Shown one piece after another: positions 1 through 6,364 of a stretch of 12,700 nt of DNA (the first letter of the stretch is position 1; each line of letters begins with the position of its first letter). The position numbers and the translations under genes were made by a program. The notes beneath the pieces are model-generated. The model saw only the letters and a program-made list of their open reading frames with translations, had not been told where the DNA came from and made no database searches. The stretch is taken from contig CAKZKB010000607.1 in the NCBI GenBank assembly GCA_937121005.1, forward strand, positions 1 to 12,700. The letters are read 5' to 3'. This stretch comes from an uncultured cyanobacterium (lineage in GTDB: Bacteria; Cyanobacteriota; Cyanobacteriia; Cyanobacteriales; Geitlerinemataceae).

Positions 1-44
1 ACATCGGGCATGGCTCCCGCTAGTTCTTCTAGGGTGATGACCAT
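1..44 (-). CDS. 5' end of an unidentified gene (partial)
   Basis: Reading the minus strand from an ATG at 44-42 gives MVITLEELAGAMPD and then leaves the window with no stop. A Shine-Dalgarno-like AGAGG lies about 5 bases upstream of the ATG, at 49-53 on the minus strand, which supports a real start. A second in-frame ATG at 11-9 is an alternative but has no better ribosome site. Only 14 full codons are visible, so no family can be named. It points the same way as the 358-2145 gene, but about 310 non-coding bases lie between them, so it is probably a separate transcription unit. Confidence 0.45.
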   Translation of the reverse strand, partial: MVITLEELAGAMPD

Positions 45-357
45 GAGACCTCTTTATGGGGACAGCCACTCCATTTTACACGATCGCCTGCCACTGGCGT
101 AGAAGTAGCTTTTACCAGTTGGTGCGATCGTCCGGCGATGAGGGAAAATGGGGCCTGGGAACAGGAGAGATTTGGATAGAGGAATCGTTGGGTCTTCCTC
201 TATCCTCGAAACCTGTCATTTCTGAGAGGCGATCGATGGAAATTCCCCAGTTGAATCCAGTCCTCAAGTCTAGATTTTCCGACTGGCGATCGCCTCCACA
301 GTGGAAGGTGCTGTAACCTTGATTGTAAAATGATTACAGCGCTGATTGATAAGACCC
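45..357. other. intergenic region with a weak hairpin
   Basis: An open frame at 56-316 exists on the plus strand, but its translation is arginine/serine-rich without family features, and I see no convincing ribosome site, so I do not call a gene. A 7-bp perfect inverted repeat (GCTGTAA at 310-316, TTACAGC at 334-340) with a 17-base loop lies just beyond the stop of the minus-strand operon. It could contribute to termination of that operon, but no T-run follows it on either strand. One HIP1 octamer is at 286-293. No promoter stands out. Confidence 0.4.
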
Positions 358-2145
358 CTAATCGGATAAGCAGTCATTGTCTGAAAAGAAGCAGCGACCG
401 CTAGAACCTCCACCTCCATCGCCTCCTTGTTCGCTATTTTGCGAAGAGCCAGAACCTTCAGTTGGAATTATTTCATAATCAGCGGTTTGCCCTCCACATC
501 CAACTAGACCTCCAGTTTCAATTGTTCCATCGCTTAAAAAGCGACCGGTTGCCAAGATCTCGAAACTTGGCCCGCGTACTTGGGAGGAACTTTCAAGTGT
601 AAAGTTGCCAGACTGGTCAATTTCACCAGCGATTGACCGAGTTCCTGACACTTCACCGCGATCGTCAATCCACCGTGTTTCACCAGTTAAACTATTTCCT
701 TGGCGGGTTATTGGTACTTCTGTCAGACCTATGCGAGTACAGTTTCCATTAGAGTCTATACGCCAGTTAGGTAGACGAAGGGTGTAAGTGATACTATGAG
801 GGTCGTTAGATGCAGTCTGAGCATTAGCAGGTCGAGGCCGAAACGCTTCCACTATTCGATCCCTGACAGAACGGCAAGTGTCGGGATTGTTGGCACAAAA
901 TTCGTATGCTGTTAGTCCTACATCCAGTAAGAGAAGTGGTAAACTCAAACGACTAGCGATCCGAAAGCCAAAACGCAATCCTCGCAAGCCAATCCTACCT
1001 AGCCTTTTGACAGCTTGCATATTCAGAGAACCACCCAACCGAGAAACGGAGTTGGCTGCTCTGTAACAGATTCGACCTGGAACACTTTTTGATAAAGCGT
1101 AACTGTTGTCTGGTACAATATAACCATAACAATCAAGGAAACGGCCAACAGGCTCAGGATTATTTCCCCTTCTCCAATTCCATGTTCGGCTCTGCCGCTC
1201 TGCTATAGCATTATTCCCCGCAGCAAGATCCCTACGAAAGGAAGCTGTTATGTTAGCAGCAAACCTCGATAGTTTTTGAGATGTGATTTGCTGAAAAATA
1301 TTGTTAAAGTTATTTAACGGATTTATCCCTGTTGCTAACGTTTCGGGATTTGTATATAAATTCGAGGCGCTTTTGTCTCGTTCACTCGAACTGTCCTGAC
1401 TGAATTTTGTCGAGGCAAGTTGTTCTAGATTATTTTCTCCTGGATCTAAGATTGATATTTCCGTAGAATAAATGAGTTTGTGCATAGCAAAAAATATCCC
1501 TGCCGAATCATCTTCTACCCTTCCCCATATTGTTCGACCATCCAGACTTTCTACAGTCTCGACGATCAAGCCATCCATTTCGGACAAAAGAGATACATCT
1601 TGTGGTGTTAGAGTGTCCTGTCCGATCAGAAATTGCCGTCCATCTGTACAATCATTTTCACATACAGAAACAGAAACCTCATCACCATTCTGTGTAATTT
1701 CTACAGGAATCTGGTAAATTGGCAAATCCCCTTCTTCAGATTCATAAAGTGCATAAAGCCAGAGACCCGTAATAGGTCGATCGTCTGTGAAGTCTATTTG
1801 TGTGGCTGAATTTGACTCTCCAGCAAAGTCTTCTCGAATATAATCTGGCCCCGGATCGTAAGGAAACGGGGGCGGATCCTCTTGAGAAGAAACTGGCGGA
1901 TCGAACTCTCGATCGCGCTGTGCCAAAACCGATCCCAACCGTTCCACTAACGGTACGTTCACCGCCACGACGCGCCCCGAAGTTTGGGATGCAGCCACGC
2001 CACACAAAGTTGGTTCCGCACTCAACAGCGCACACAAAGCGACTGAAATTGTACGATTCAACCCACTTCCCGGCGACAGTAGCATCCCCAGAAAAGTACC
2101 CAACAGGGCAATCAAAGAGTAGAAAATCCAGCGAAAACGTTTCAT
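358..2145 (-). CDS. exported or anchored protein of unknown function
   Basis: A 595-residue protein I do not recognise. The N terminus (KRFRWIFYSLIALLGTFLGML) is a basic start followed by a hydrophobic segment, so it is a signal peptide or membrane anchor. A Pro/Asp/Glu-rich linker spans about 80-105. Two polar, beta-rich stretches, about 120-230 and 450-560, alternate short strands with Gly/Asn/Asp turns. Between them, about 380-416 is a basic/hydrophobic helical segment ending in LSLPLLLLDVG, followed by a short Cys-containing region and then ANAQTA near 440, which resembles a signal-peptidase site. The C terminus is a Gly/Ser tail with two Cys (GRCFFSDNDC). It is the last gene of the COP23/protease operon, 48 bases after the second protease. 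I chose ATG at 2145; a TTG three codons upstream is possible and neither has a clear ribosome site. I noticed no GCGATCGC inside the gene. Confidence 0.7.
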   Translation of the reverse strand: MKRFRWIFYSLIALLGTFLGMLLSPGSGLNRTISVALCALLSAEPTLCGVAASQTSGRVVAVNVPLVERLGSVLAQRDREFDPPVSSQEDPPPFPYDPGPDYIREDFAGESNSATQIDFTDDRPITGLWLYALYESEEGDLPIYQIPVEITQNGDEVSVSVCENDCTDGRQFLIGQDTLTPQDVSLLSEMDGLIVETVESLDGRTIWGRVEDDSAGIFFAMHKLIYSTEISILDPGENNLEQLASTKFSQDSSSERDKSASNLYTNPETLATGINPLNNFNNIFQQITSQKLSRFAANITASFRRDLAAGNNAIAERQSRTWNWRRGNNPEPVGRFLDCYGYIVPDNSYALSKSVPGRICYRAANSVSRLGGSLNMQAVKRLGRIGLRGLRFGFRIASRLSLPLLLLDVGLTAYEFCANNPDTCRSVRDRIVEAFRPRPANAQTASNDPHSITYTLRLPNWRIDSNGNCTRIGLTEVPITRQGNSLTGETRWIDDRGEVSGTRSIAGEIDQSGNFTLESSSQVRGPSFEILATGRFLSDGTIETGGLVGCGGQTADYEIIPTEGSGSSQNSEQGGDGGGGSSGRCFFSDNDCLSD

Positions 2146-2193
2146 GGCATTCAAACGGCAAATATTAATGGAACGGTGGGGCGCGATCGCGTT

Positions 2194-3096
2194 TTAGAAA
2201 GGTAAAATTTGATCGATTACCCTGCGTCCGATATCCTCTAACAGTTCAAAGGCAAAAGCCTCAACCCACTGGTCTACATCAGATTCGTTGACTTCTTCCG
2301 CATCAATATCTTCCGGGGGATCGTCGTCAAAAACCAGATCGCCATCGCTGAGAAACGCTACATTTTCGGTAAAGGCGACAAACGTATTCGAGGGAATGGC
2401 AAAGTTAAAACCGGTTTTTTGTTCCTCGTTCGCCGTGCCTCCTTCACGAGTAATGACATCCGTAACCCCAGTGGTTTCGCCTTGTCCGTGAATGCCAATG
2501 ACGCGACCGCTCACATCGAACACCGGGCCGCCGCTCATTCCCCGCCGGGTAACAGCATCGTAGCGCAGCAGGTAGCCTTCGTCGTTGCTGGTGCGAACGT
2601 TGCTGATAATACCGTTGGTGAAGCTGTACTCTCGTTCTTCTCCTGGCGTTCCCGGAAGCGGATAGCCGGAAATATAGATACCCGAGCCGATCGTCGCTTC
2701 TTGAGAATCCGTAATCGGTGCGATGGCATAATCCTCCTCACTTTCGAACTGGACGATCGCCAAATCGACACCCGATTGGGGCTGGGGATCGTCGTCGAAA
2801 CTGTGAACGAAGGTGACGAGATGGGTATTGCCTTGGGAGGTGACGATCTCGTATTCCGTGTTGGGGTTAACCACGACGTGGTTGGCAGTCAGCACCGTAT
2901 AAGTCGTGTCATCTCGAGCGATAATGACCCCCGATCCGCCACTGTTAGGAGCCAAGGCATTATTGATTTGTACCGTTGTGGGGATAGCAATGCGGGCCAC
3001 GTCACGGGCGCTTTGAGCGTAGGTTGGCTCGGCGACAGCGACGATGGCAACGGTGGCTCCAGTCGCGAGAGTGGCAGCAGACAGAAACTTGTACAT
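2194..3096 (-). CDS. secreted trypsin-like serine protease
   Basis: A 300-residue chymotrypsin-fold (S1, Trypsin_2-like) protease. A signal peptide covers residues 1-27, with a hydrophobic core and PTYA/QS as the likely cleavage site, so it should act outside the plasma membrane. The triad is visible: His73 in TANHVV, Asp111 in GVDLAIVQF, and Ser188 in RRGMSGGPVFD, with the usual oxyanion-loop glycines. A Gly-Ser-Gly strand (GGSGVII) precedes the His, as expected. The last ~55 residues form an acidic tail (runs of D and E) ending in an amphipathic segment, possibly a regulatory or calcium-binding extension. AGGA lies 7 bases upstream of the ATG. It follows the other protease gene by 9 bases and shares about the same length and motif order, so the two are likely diverged duplicates. 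The natural substrate is unknown; the neighbouring COP23 or 595-residue proteins are guesses. Confidence 0.9.
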   Translation of the reverse strand: MYKFLSAATLATGATVAIVAVAEPTYAQSARDVARIAIPTTVQINNALAPNSGGSGVIIARDDTTYTVLTANHVVVNPNTEYEIVTSQGNTHLVTFVHSFDDDPQPQSGVDLAIVQFESEEDYAIAPITDSQEATIGSGIYISGYPLPGTPGEEREYSFTNGIISNVRTSNDEGYLLRYDAVTRRGMSGGPVFDVSGRVIGIHGQGETTGVTDVITREGGTANEEQKTGFNFAIPSNTFVAFTENVAFLSDGDLVFDDDPPEDIDAEEVNESDVDQWVEAFAFELLEDIGRRVIDQILPF

Positions 3097-3105
3097 GGTT
3101 AATTC

Positions 3106-4011
3106 CTATTCGCTAAGGGAAGATGGATGGGTTGGGATAGGAGGTTCGGTGGTGGAAGCGGGGGGTTTAGAGATGGGTTCGGAACTTGGCGGAGGAGTTG
3201 GTGCGTCCGATCGCGGTTGGGGGGACGGGGTTGGCAATCCCGTATAGCGATCGATGGAAACTCCCCAGCTAGAGGCTTGCATTCGATCGAGCAAAGCCCC
3301 ATCGGGTTGGCTGCCATCTTCAAAAACATAGACCCCAAAACTCGGATCTCGATTTTTGATGCGGGCGTTGATGCCCACGAGTTGGCCGCGATCGTTGAAA
3401 ATCGGGCCGCCACTCATGCCAATTTCAATATCGTTGGTGTACCCCAGTTGGTAGCCGCCGCTTAAGGCGCGATCGGGCAGTACGGAAACCGACCCCCGAG
3501 TCAGGTGGAAGTTGTCAATGCCGCGATCGAGGGTCGAGTTGGCAGTGATGCTGTCGTACAAAGGAAACCCGGCGGCGTACACGGTATCGCCAACCCTGGG
3601 CGGCTGCGACATGACGCTGGCAACCCGATAGTCTCTAGAACTGGAAAATCGGACAATCGCCATATCGACCCCACCAATTTGGATGGAATGTCCTTGTATG
3701 GGATGTTCTCGTCCGTCGGCGGTAAGAAGCGTTAACCCCGTACTACCTTCCACGACGTGCCAGTTGGTCAGCACCGTATAAGTGTTGCCGTCGCGATCGA
3801 CAAGAACGCCCGATCCGGCAGCGTAACGCCCCATAATGCGAACCGTCAGGAGACGAATTTGGCTTTCGATATCGTTCGCGATCGCCTGACCGTGTAATTC
3901 GACCGGGTTTCCCCCTCCCCAACCTTGCGGAAGGGGAGAAGCAACCGCTTCAGACAATAGTAGGGGGAGAAGCGCGGTGAGATAGACCGCGCTCGAAATC
4001 GGTCGTCCCAT
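3106..4011 (-). CDS. secreted trypsin-like serine protease, Pro-rich tail
   Basis: A 301-residue S1-family protease. The signal peptide is residues 1-24 (hydrophobic LTALLPLLL, then AVA/SP). The triad is intact: His85 in TNWHVVEG, Asp116 in GGVDMAIVRF, Ser200 in EIGMSGGPIF. A strand motif AAGSGVLVDRDGNTYTVLT precedes the His, closely matching the equivalent region of the next gene. From about 258 the chain becomes Pro/Ser/Thr-rich low-complexity, as in cell-wall-spanning or loosely attached exported proteins. The ATG lies 3 bases after the COP23 stop and has no strong ribosome site, so translational coupling is likely. The family cuts peptide bonds by the serine mechanism; specificity cannot be read here. 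The repeated protease in one operon suggests two specificities or a processing cascade, which is inference. Confidence 0.9.
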   Translation of the reverse strand: MGRPISSAVYLTALLPLLLSEAVASPLPQGWGGGNPVELHGQAIANDIESQIRLLTVRIMGRYAAGSGVLVDRDGNTYTVLTNWHVVEGSTGLTLLTADGREHPIQGHSIQIGGVDMAIVRFSSSRDYRVASVMSQPPRVGDTVYAAGFPLYDSITANSTLDRGIDNFHLTRGSVSVLPDRALSGGYQLGYTNDIEIGMSGGPIFNDRGQLVGINARIKNRDPSFGVYVFEDGSQPDGALLDRMQASSWGVSIDRYTGLPTPSPQPRSDAPTPPPSSEPISKPPASTTEPPIPTHPSSLSE

Positions 4012-4014
4012 GGA

Positions 4015-4623
4015 TTACAGTTCGCGTAGCGGCGGTTTGCTGTCGGTGTTGGCGGGAGGTTGAGGGGCAGCACTAGGTTCCGGTTCGGGCTGTACGGTTT
4101 CTGGGGTACTGTCACCTTGCTCGATGCGATCGCCAACATAGATATAAGGAACCGCACCGCTTTCGTAAAGCGAAGGCGTGGCCGCTTGCCCTTCACGCCA
4201 TGCCATGAAGTTGTAGAGGGTTTGAATCGGATCGGTATTGGGACGTAAAGTGAAAATCAACCCTTCACAGCGTCCGTTGTTCTCGCTGGCCGTACAGATG
4301 ACATTCTGATTGTTCATGCGGCCAACTGTGACGTAGTTGAGTTGGTGGTTGAGGCGGTACGTTTCCAAACGGCTACTGACTTCCCGACAACGGGTAAGGG
4401 GATCGTAACCAGAGCCTCCAAAGTGGTCGGAAACCCAACGAATCCAAGGTTCTCGCTGTCCCTCGGAGTTTTGATACATGGTTGTGGGGGGTTGGTTGCG
4501 GGCGGTATGACACCAGAAACCGCGCTGTCCGGGGCCGGGTTGTGCTTCAGCACGCTGGGCGATCGCTCCGGCGAGTAATAGAGCGAGTGCGCTAGCGGCG
4601 TGTCCCCATCTGAAAATTTTCAT
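4015..4623 (-). CDS. COP23 domain-containing exported protein
   Basis: A 202-residue protein with a signal peptide (hydrophobic ALALLLAGAIA, likely cut at AEA/QPG after residue 27). The body matches the COP23 (circadian oscillating polypeptide) family as I know it: FWC near 36-38, the RCREVSSRLETYR block at 78-90, LNYVTVGRMNNQNVIC at 95-110, and GRCEGLIFTL at 117-126. Four cysteines (38, 79, 110, 119) could form two disulfides, fitting an extracytoplasmic location. After about 170 there is a Pro/Glu-rich tail. COP23 was first described as a rhythmically expressed, peripheral membrane protein in a unicellular cyanobacterium; its biochemical role is not established. It is the first gene of the four-gene operon and starts 191 bases from divergent xisH. 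A GGGG lies about 8 bases before the ATG. Confidence 0.9.
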   Translation of the reverse strand: MKIFRWGHAASALALLLAGAIAQRAEAQPGPGQRGFWCHTARNQPPTTMYQNSEGQREPWIRWVSDHFGGSGYDPLTRCREVSSRLETYRLNHQLNYVTVGRMNNQNVICTASENNGRCEGLIFTLRPNTDPIQTLYNFMAWREGQAATPSLYESGAVPYIYVGDRIEQGDSTPETVQPEPEPSAAPQPPANTDSKPPLREL

Positions 4624-4675
4624 CGTTATTCCCCATCAATAAACTAAACTGCTGTAATTCGCTTTCCTCAAGTTT

Positions 4676-4681
4676 GATATA
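4676..4681 (-). promoter_or_regulatory. possible -10 box for the COP23 operon
   Basis: On the minus strand TATATC (4681-4676) resembles a sigma70 -10 hexamer and sits about 50 bases before the COP23 start codon. No good -35 box lies 16-18 bases upstream. Instead the 11-bp repeat array begins about 20 bases upstream, an arrangement seen at activator-dependent promoters. This is a weak sequence-only call. Confidence 0.3.
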
Positions 4682-4701
4682 CTGCTTCTGGCGATCGCAA
4701 T

Positions 4702-4745
4702 GCCAGTTTCCAGTCAGTTTTCGGTCAGTTTTCGGTCAGTTTTCG
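4702..4745. promoter_or_regulatory. four 11-bp direct repeats, likely regulator site
   Basis: Four head-to-tail 11-bp units lie at 4702-4712 (GCCAGTTTCCA) and 4713-4723, 4724-4734, 4735-4745 (each GTCAGTTTTCG). The last three are identical. A period of 11 bp puts each unit on the same face of the helix, as in binding sites of OmpR/PhoB-type response regulators. The array sits between the divergent COP23 operon and xisH. A related cluster lies upstream of the RTX gene at 9214-9246, including an exact 15-base match in reverse complement. The regulator is not identified. Confidence 0.6.
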
Positions 4746-4813
4746 ATCGATGACCCCGTATTTGGCTCTAGAGTTACGAGAAACCATGTGCGTTCTGAGG
4801 TAGAGTTATAATT

Positions 4814-5233
4814 ATGCCAGCCCGCGACTATTACCATGATGTTGTCAAAGCTGCCATGCAAAAGGATGGATGGACAATCACCCACGATCCTTACCGAATT
4901 AAACTGGCAAGGAGCAAAAACCTATTTGTCGATCTGGGTGCGGAGCGTCTGATTGCTGCGGAAAAAGGACTTGAAAAGATTGCCGTCGAGGTCAAAAGTT
5001 TTCGCAGTGCCTCAGAGATTAAAGATCTAGAAGAAGCGCTCGGCCAGTTTATTTTGTACGAGCGTCTTTTAACTCGATACGAACCCGATCGAAAACTGTA
5101 TCTAGCGATTCCGGAGCAAGTTCGACAATCGGTGTTTGAAGAAGAAGCTGGTCAAGTATTGCTCGACGATGGACTGTTACGACTTTTGACTTTCGAGCCG
5201 ACTCAAGAGGTGGTTATTCAATGGATACTTTAA
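4814..5233 (+). CDS. xisH: XisH family protein (PD-(D/E)XK-like)
   Basis: A 139-residue protein matching XisH end to end: MPARDYYHDVVKAAMQKDGW at the start, then WTITHDPYRIK, DLGAERLIAAEKG and IAVEVKSF, and a C-terminal block with LYLAIPEQV. Asp40 and the E59-V-K61 triplet fit the core of the PD-(D/E)XK nuclease fold assigned to this family, and the ALGQF helix follows. XisH was named in Anabaena as one of the factors controlling excision of the fdxN element. Most genomes carrying it have no such element, so an excision role here is doubtful. It overlaps xisI by 13 bases. TATAAT occurs at 4807-4812, directly before the ATG; this is too close to be a normal -10 for a leadered transcript. GAGG at 4797-4800 is a distant ribosome site. 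The conserved N terminus supports this start. Confidence 0.92.
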   Translation: MPARDYYHDVVKAAMQKDGWTITHDPYRIKLARSKNLFVDLGAERLIAAEKGLEKIAVEVKSFRSASEIKDLEEALGQFILYERLLTRYEPDRKLYLAIPEQVRQSVFEEEAGQVLLDDGLLRLLTFEPTQEVVIQWIL

Positions 5234-5559
5234 AAACCGATCTCAAAAAAGCAGCAATCGATGTGTTGCAAGACTATCTCAAATTCTTGGGTAACGACCC
5301 AGAAACTGAGATCCAATTAGCGATCGATGAAACCCGAAACCGTTATCTACTGATAGAGACGGGTTGGCACAACAACCGGCGAATTTATGGAACGCTAATT
5401 CACATGGATATTATCAATGACAAAATCTGGATTCAACACGATGGAACAGAGGAAGGTATCGCCAACGAACTGGTCAAGTTCGGCGTGTCTCCTCAGCAAA
5501 TCGTTCTGGGATATAAAACTCCCGATCGACGTAAAATTACTGACTTTGCTGTTTCTTAA
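5221..5559 (+). CDS. xisI: XisI family protein, partner of XisH
   Basis: A 112-residue protein that matches XisI over its whole length: an N-terminal helix with VLQDYLKF, DETRNRYLLIETGW at 36-49, RIYGTLIHMDI at 54-64, IWIQHDGTEEGIANELV at 69-85, and the closing VLGYKTPDRRKITDFAVS. The start overlaps the last 13 bases of xisH in another frame. AAGAGG at 5205-5210 provides a ribosome site about 10 bases upstream, so the two proteins should be made together, and XisI is commonly regarded as XisH's partner. In Anabaena the pair controls fdxN-element excision together with the recombinase XisF. No recombinase is seen in this window. A role as a nuclease/control pair in defence or maintenance is possible but unproven. 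Confidence 0.93.
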   Translation: MDTLKTDLKKAAIDVLQDYLKFLGNDPETEIQLAIDETRNRYLLIETGWHNNRRIYGTLIHMDIINDKIWIQHDGTEEGIANELVKFGVSPQQIVLGYKTPDRRKITDFAVS

Positions 5560-5561
5560 TT

Positions 5562-5579
5562 ATAGGGCGATCGCCCTAT
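5562..5579. repeat. 18-bp palindrome centred on HIP1
   Basis: ATAGGGCGATCGCCCTAT is a perfect palindrome 2 bases after the xisI stop codon, built around the HIP1 octamer at 5567-5574. In RNA it could fold as a 7-bp stem with a GAUC loop and slow or end transcription of xisHI. There is no T-run after it, so an intrinsic terminator is not assured. Confidence 0.5.
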
Positions 5580-5782
5580 GTTCGAGACTCTCCATTTTGG
5601 GAACACTGACTCTATTGTACGCGATCGCTTGTCAGTCCGATCGCTCCAATTCCGGGATCTCTACAGGGGCTTGATAGAGATACCATTCTATCGATAAAGG
5701 TAGTAGAGAACAAGGTTTTCATGCTAGACAGGAACGAAATCTCCCGGATCGATTTCAGAACTGTTTTCCATTGTTCTCATTG

Positions 5783-5798
5783 AAGTTAGTGAGGACAG
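5783..5798 (+). repeat. 16-bp direct repeat, copy 1
   Basis: AAGTTAGTGAGGACAG is repeated exactly at 6170-6185. The two copies bracket about 370 bases containing both inverted-repeat elements. The length is long for an insertion-sequence target duplication, so it may instead be a common repeat end or a duplicated gene end. Confidence 0.6.
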
Positions 5799-5803
5799 TA
5801 GTA

Positions 5804-5995
5804 GGGTTGGCAATGCCAGCCCTTTCAAGGTGCTCGACGAGATAGCGGGCTTTCAGGGATCCCAGCCGCGATAAATTCGCTAACCGGAGCGATTTGATGG
5901 GCTAGATCTGCACATCCCATCGCCTGAAACGACCATTTCTCGTGCTAGAACAGCCCATATTGAGGCCACCTTGAAAGGGCTGGGTTGGCAATGCC
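5804..5995. repeat. MITE-like element with 17-bp inverted repeats
   Basis: CCAGCCCTTTCAAGGTG at 5816-5832 is repeated as an exact reverse complement at 5967-5983, with 134 bases between. A 14-bp direct repeat, GGGTTGGCAATGCC, flanks or overlaps the arms at 5804-5817 and 5982-5995. Because TTGGCAATGCCA is itself nearly palindromic, the outer parts also pair imperfectly. The interior has no transposase-sized frame. This fits a small non-autonomous element or a scar of one. Confidence 0.5.
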
Positions 5996-6050
5996 CACCA
6001 TACTATTCTACCACTTTTTTATTTACTTGCCAAATTCTCAAAGTGTAACT

Positions 6051-6159
6051 ATTCAGGTGTCCGATCGTCAACGGGCTGAGAAACCCGGTTTCTTGCCGAT
6101 CGCCCGATAAGATTCGTGTTGATCCTTTGAGAAACCGGGTTTCTGGACACCACCTGAAT
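6051..6159. repeat. AGAAACCCGGTTTCT inverted-repeat element
   Basis: AGAAACCCGGTTTCT (6079-6093) and its reverse complement AGAAACCGGGTTTCT (6130-6144) are each near-palindromes. Outside them, ATTCAGGTG-TCC (6051-6062) pairs with GGACACCACCTGAAT (6145-6159) apart from a 3-base insertion. Motifs of the AGAAACCCGG type are, from my knowledge, widespread intergenic repeats in cyanobacteria. The whole could fold as a long interrupted hairpin. Confidence 0.55.
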
Positions 6160-6169
6160 GCTTACCTCA

Positions 6170-6185
6170 AAGTTAGTGAGGACAG
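6170..6185 (+). repeat. 16-bp direct repeat, copy 2
   Basis: Exact second copy of AAGTTAGTGAGGACAG (first at 5783-5798). The TAA stop of the possible 49-residue minus-strand ORF lies inside it, so the repeat overlaps the end of that frame. Confidence 0.6.
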
Positions 6186-6322
6186 ACAAAGTATCCTGAA
6201 TCTCCCTTGCAAGTTGTCATATCTTTGTTTTTACGGACGGGAGAGATTTCAATCTCGATCGCGTCCAAAAGACAAAGGAAAGTAAGAAGAGCGATCGCGA
6301 GTAGAATTGAATCTGTTCTCAT
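6173..6322 (-). CDS. possible small signal-peptide protein
   Basis: A 49-codon frame on the minus strand starts with ATG at 6322 and encodes a short polar start, a hydrophobic run (SILLAIALLTFLCLL, residues 5-19), then an acidic and a basic stretch and two late cysteines (TTCKGDSGYFVCPH). That is the shape of a small exported or membrane-anchored peptide. It lies 42 bases after the PEP-CTERM gene stop on the same strand. I see no clear ribosome site, it has no recognised family, and part of the hydrophobic run is encoded by a HIP1 octamer (AIA), so it may be chance. Confidence 0.28.
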   Translation of the reverse strand: MRTDSILLAIALLTFLCLLDAIEIEISPVRKNKDMTTCKGDSGYFVCPH

Positions 6323-6364
6323 AGGTTTATATTTGAGAAACGACAACCGCGATCGCCTCTTTTT

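Larger units (their letters stand above)
5580..6172. other. repeat-rich intergenic stretch
   Basis: No credible gene is seen. The stretch holds nested inverted repeats at 5658-5709 (TCTCTAC pairing with GTAGAGA, with an inner GATAGA/TCTATC), the inverted-repeat element at 5804-5995, and the AGAAACCCGGTTTCT element at 6051-6159. It is also bracketed by a 16-bp direct repeat. A 48-codon minus-strand open frame at 5755-5901 has no ATG and crosses a repeat arm, so it is at best a gene remnant. Confidence 0.5.

Noticed and set aside
56..316. 86-codon plus-strand open frame
   Set aside because: No family resemblance, odd arginine/serine-rich composition and no convincing ribosome site.
308..342. 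Intrinsic terminator after the COP23 operon
   Set aside because: The 7-bp stem has a long loop and no T-run on either strand, so I list it only as a weak hairpin.
1742..2161. Long antisense and alternate frames over the 595-residue gene
   Set aside because: They overlap a better gene that has an exported-protein N terminus and operon spacing; their translations show no domain pattern.
2419..3102. 227-codon plus-strand frame opposite the second protease
   Set aside because: It is the complement of a gene with an intact catalytic triad; it has no independent motif support.
4702..4745. Tandem repeats as replication iterons or a CRISPR array
   Set aside because: Units are only 11 bp with no spacers, no replication gene is nearby, and a related cluster lies upstream of another operon, which fits a regulator site better.
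4807..4812. TATAAT as the -10 box of xisHI
   Set aside because: It ends one base before the ATG, which would put the transcript start inside the gene, and the conserved XisH N terminus argues against a later start.
5755..5901. 48-codon minus-strand frame in the repeat region
   Set aside because: No ATG or ribosome site and it crosses an inverted-repeat arm. It may be a remnant of an older gene but I cannot name one.
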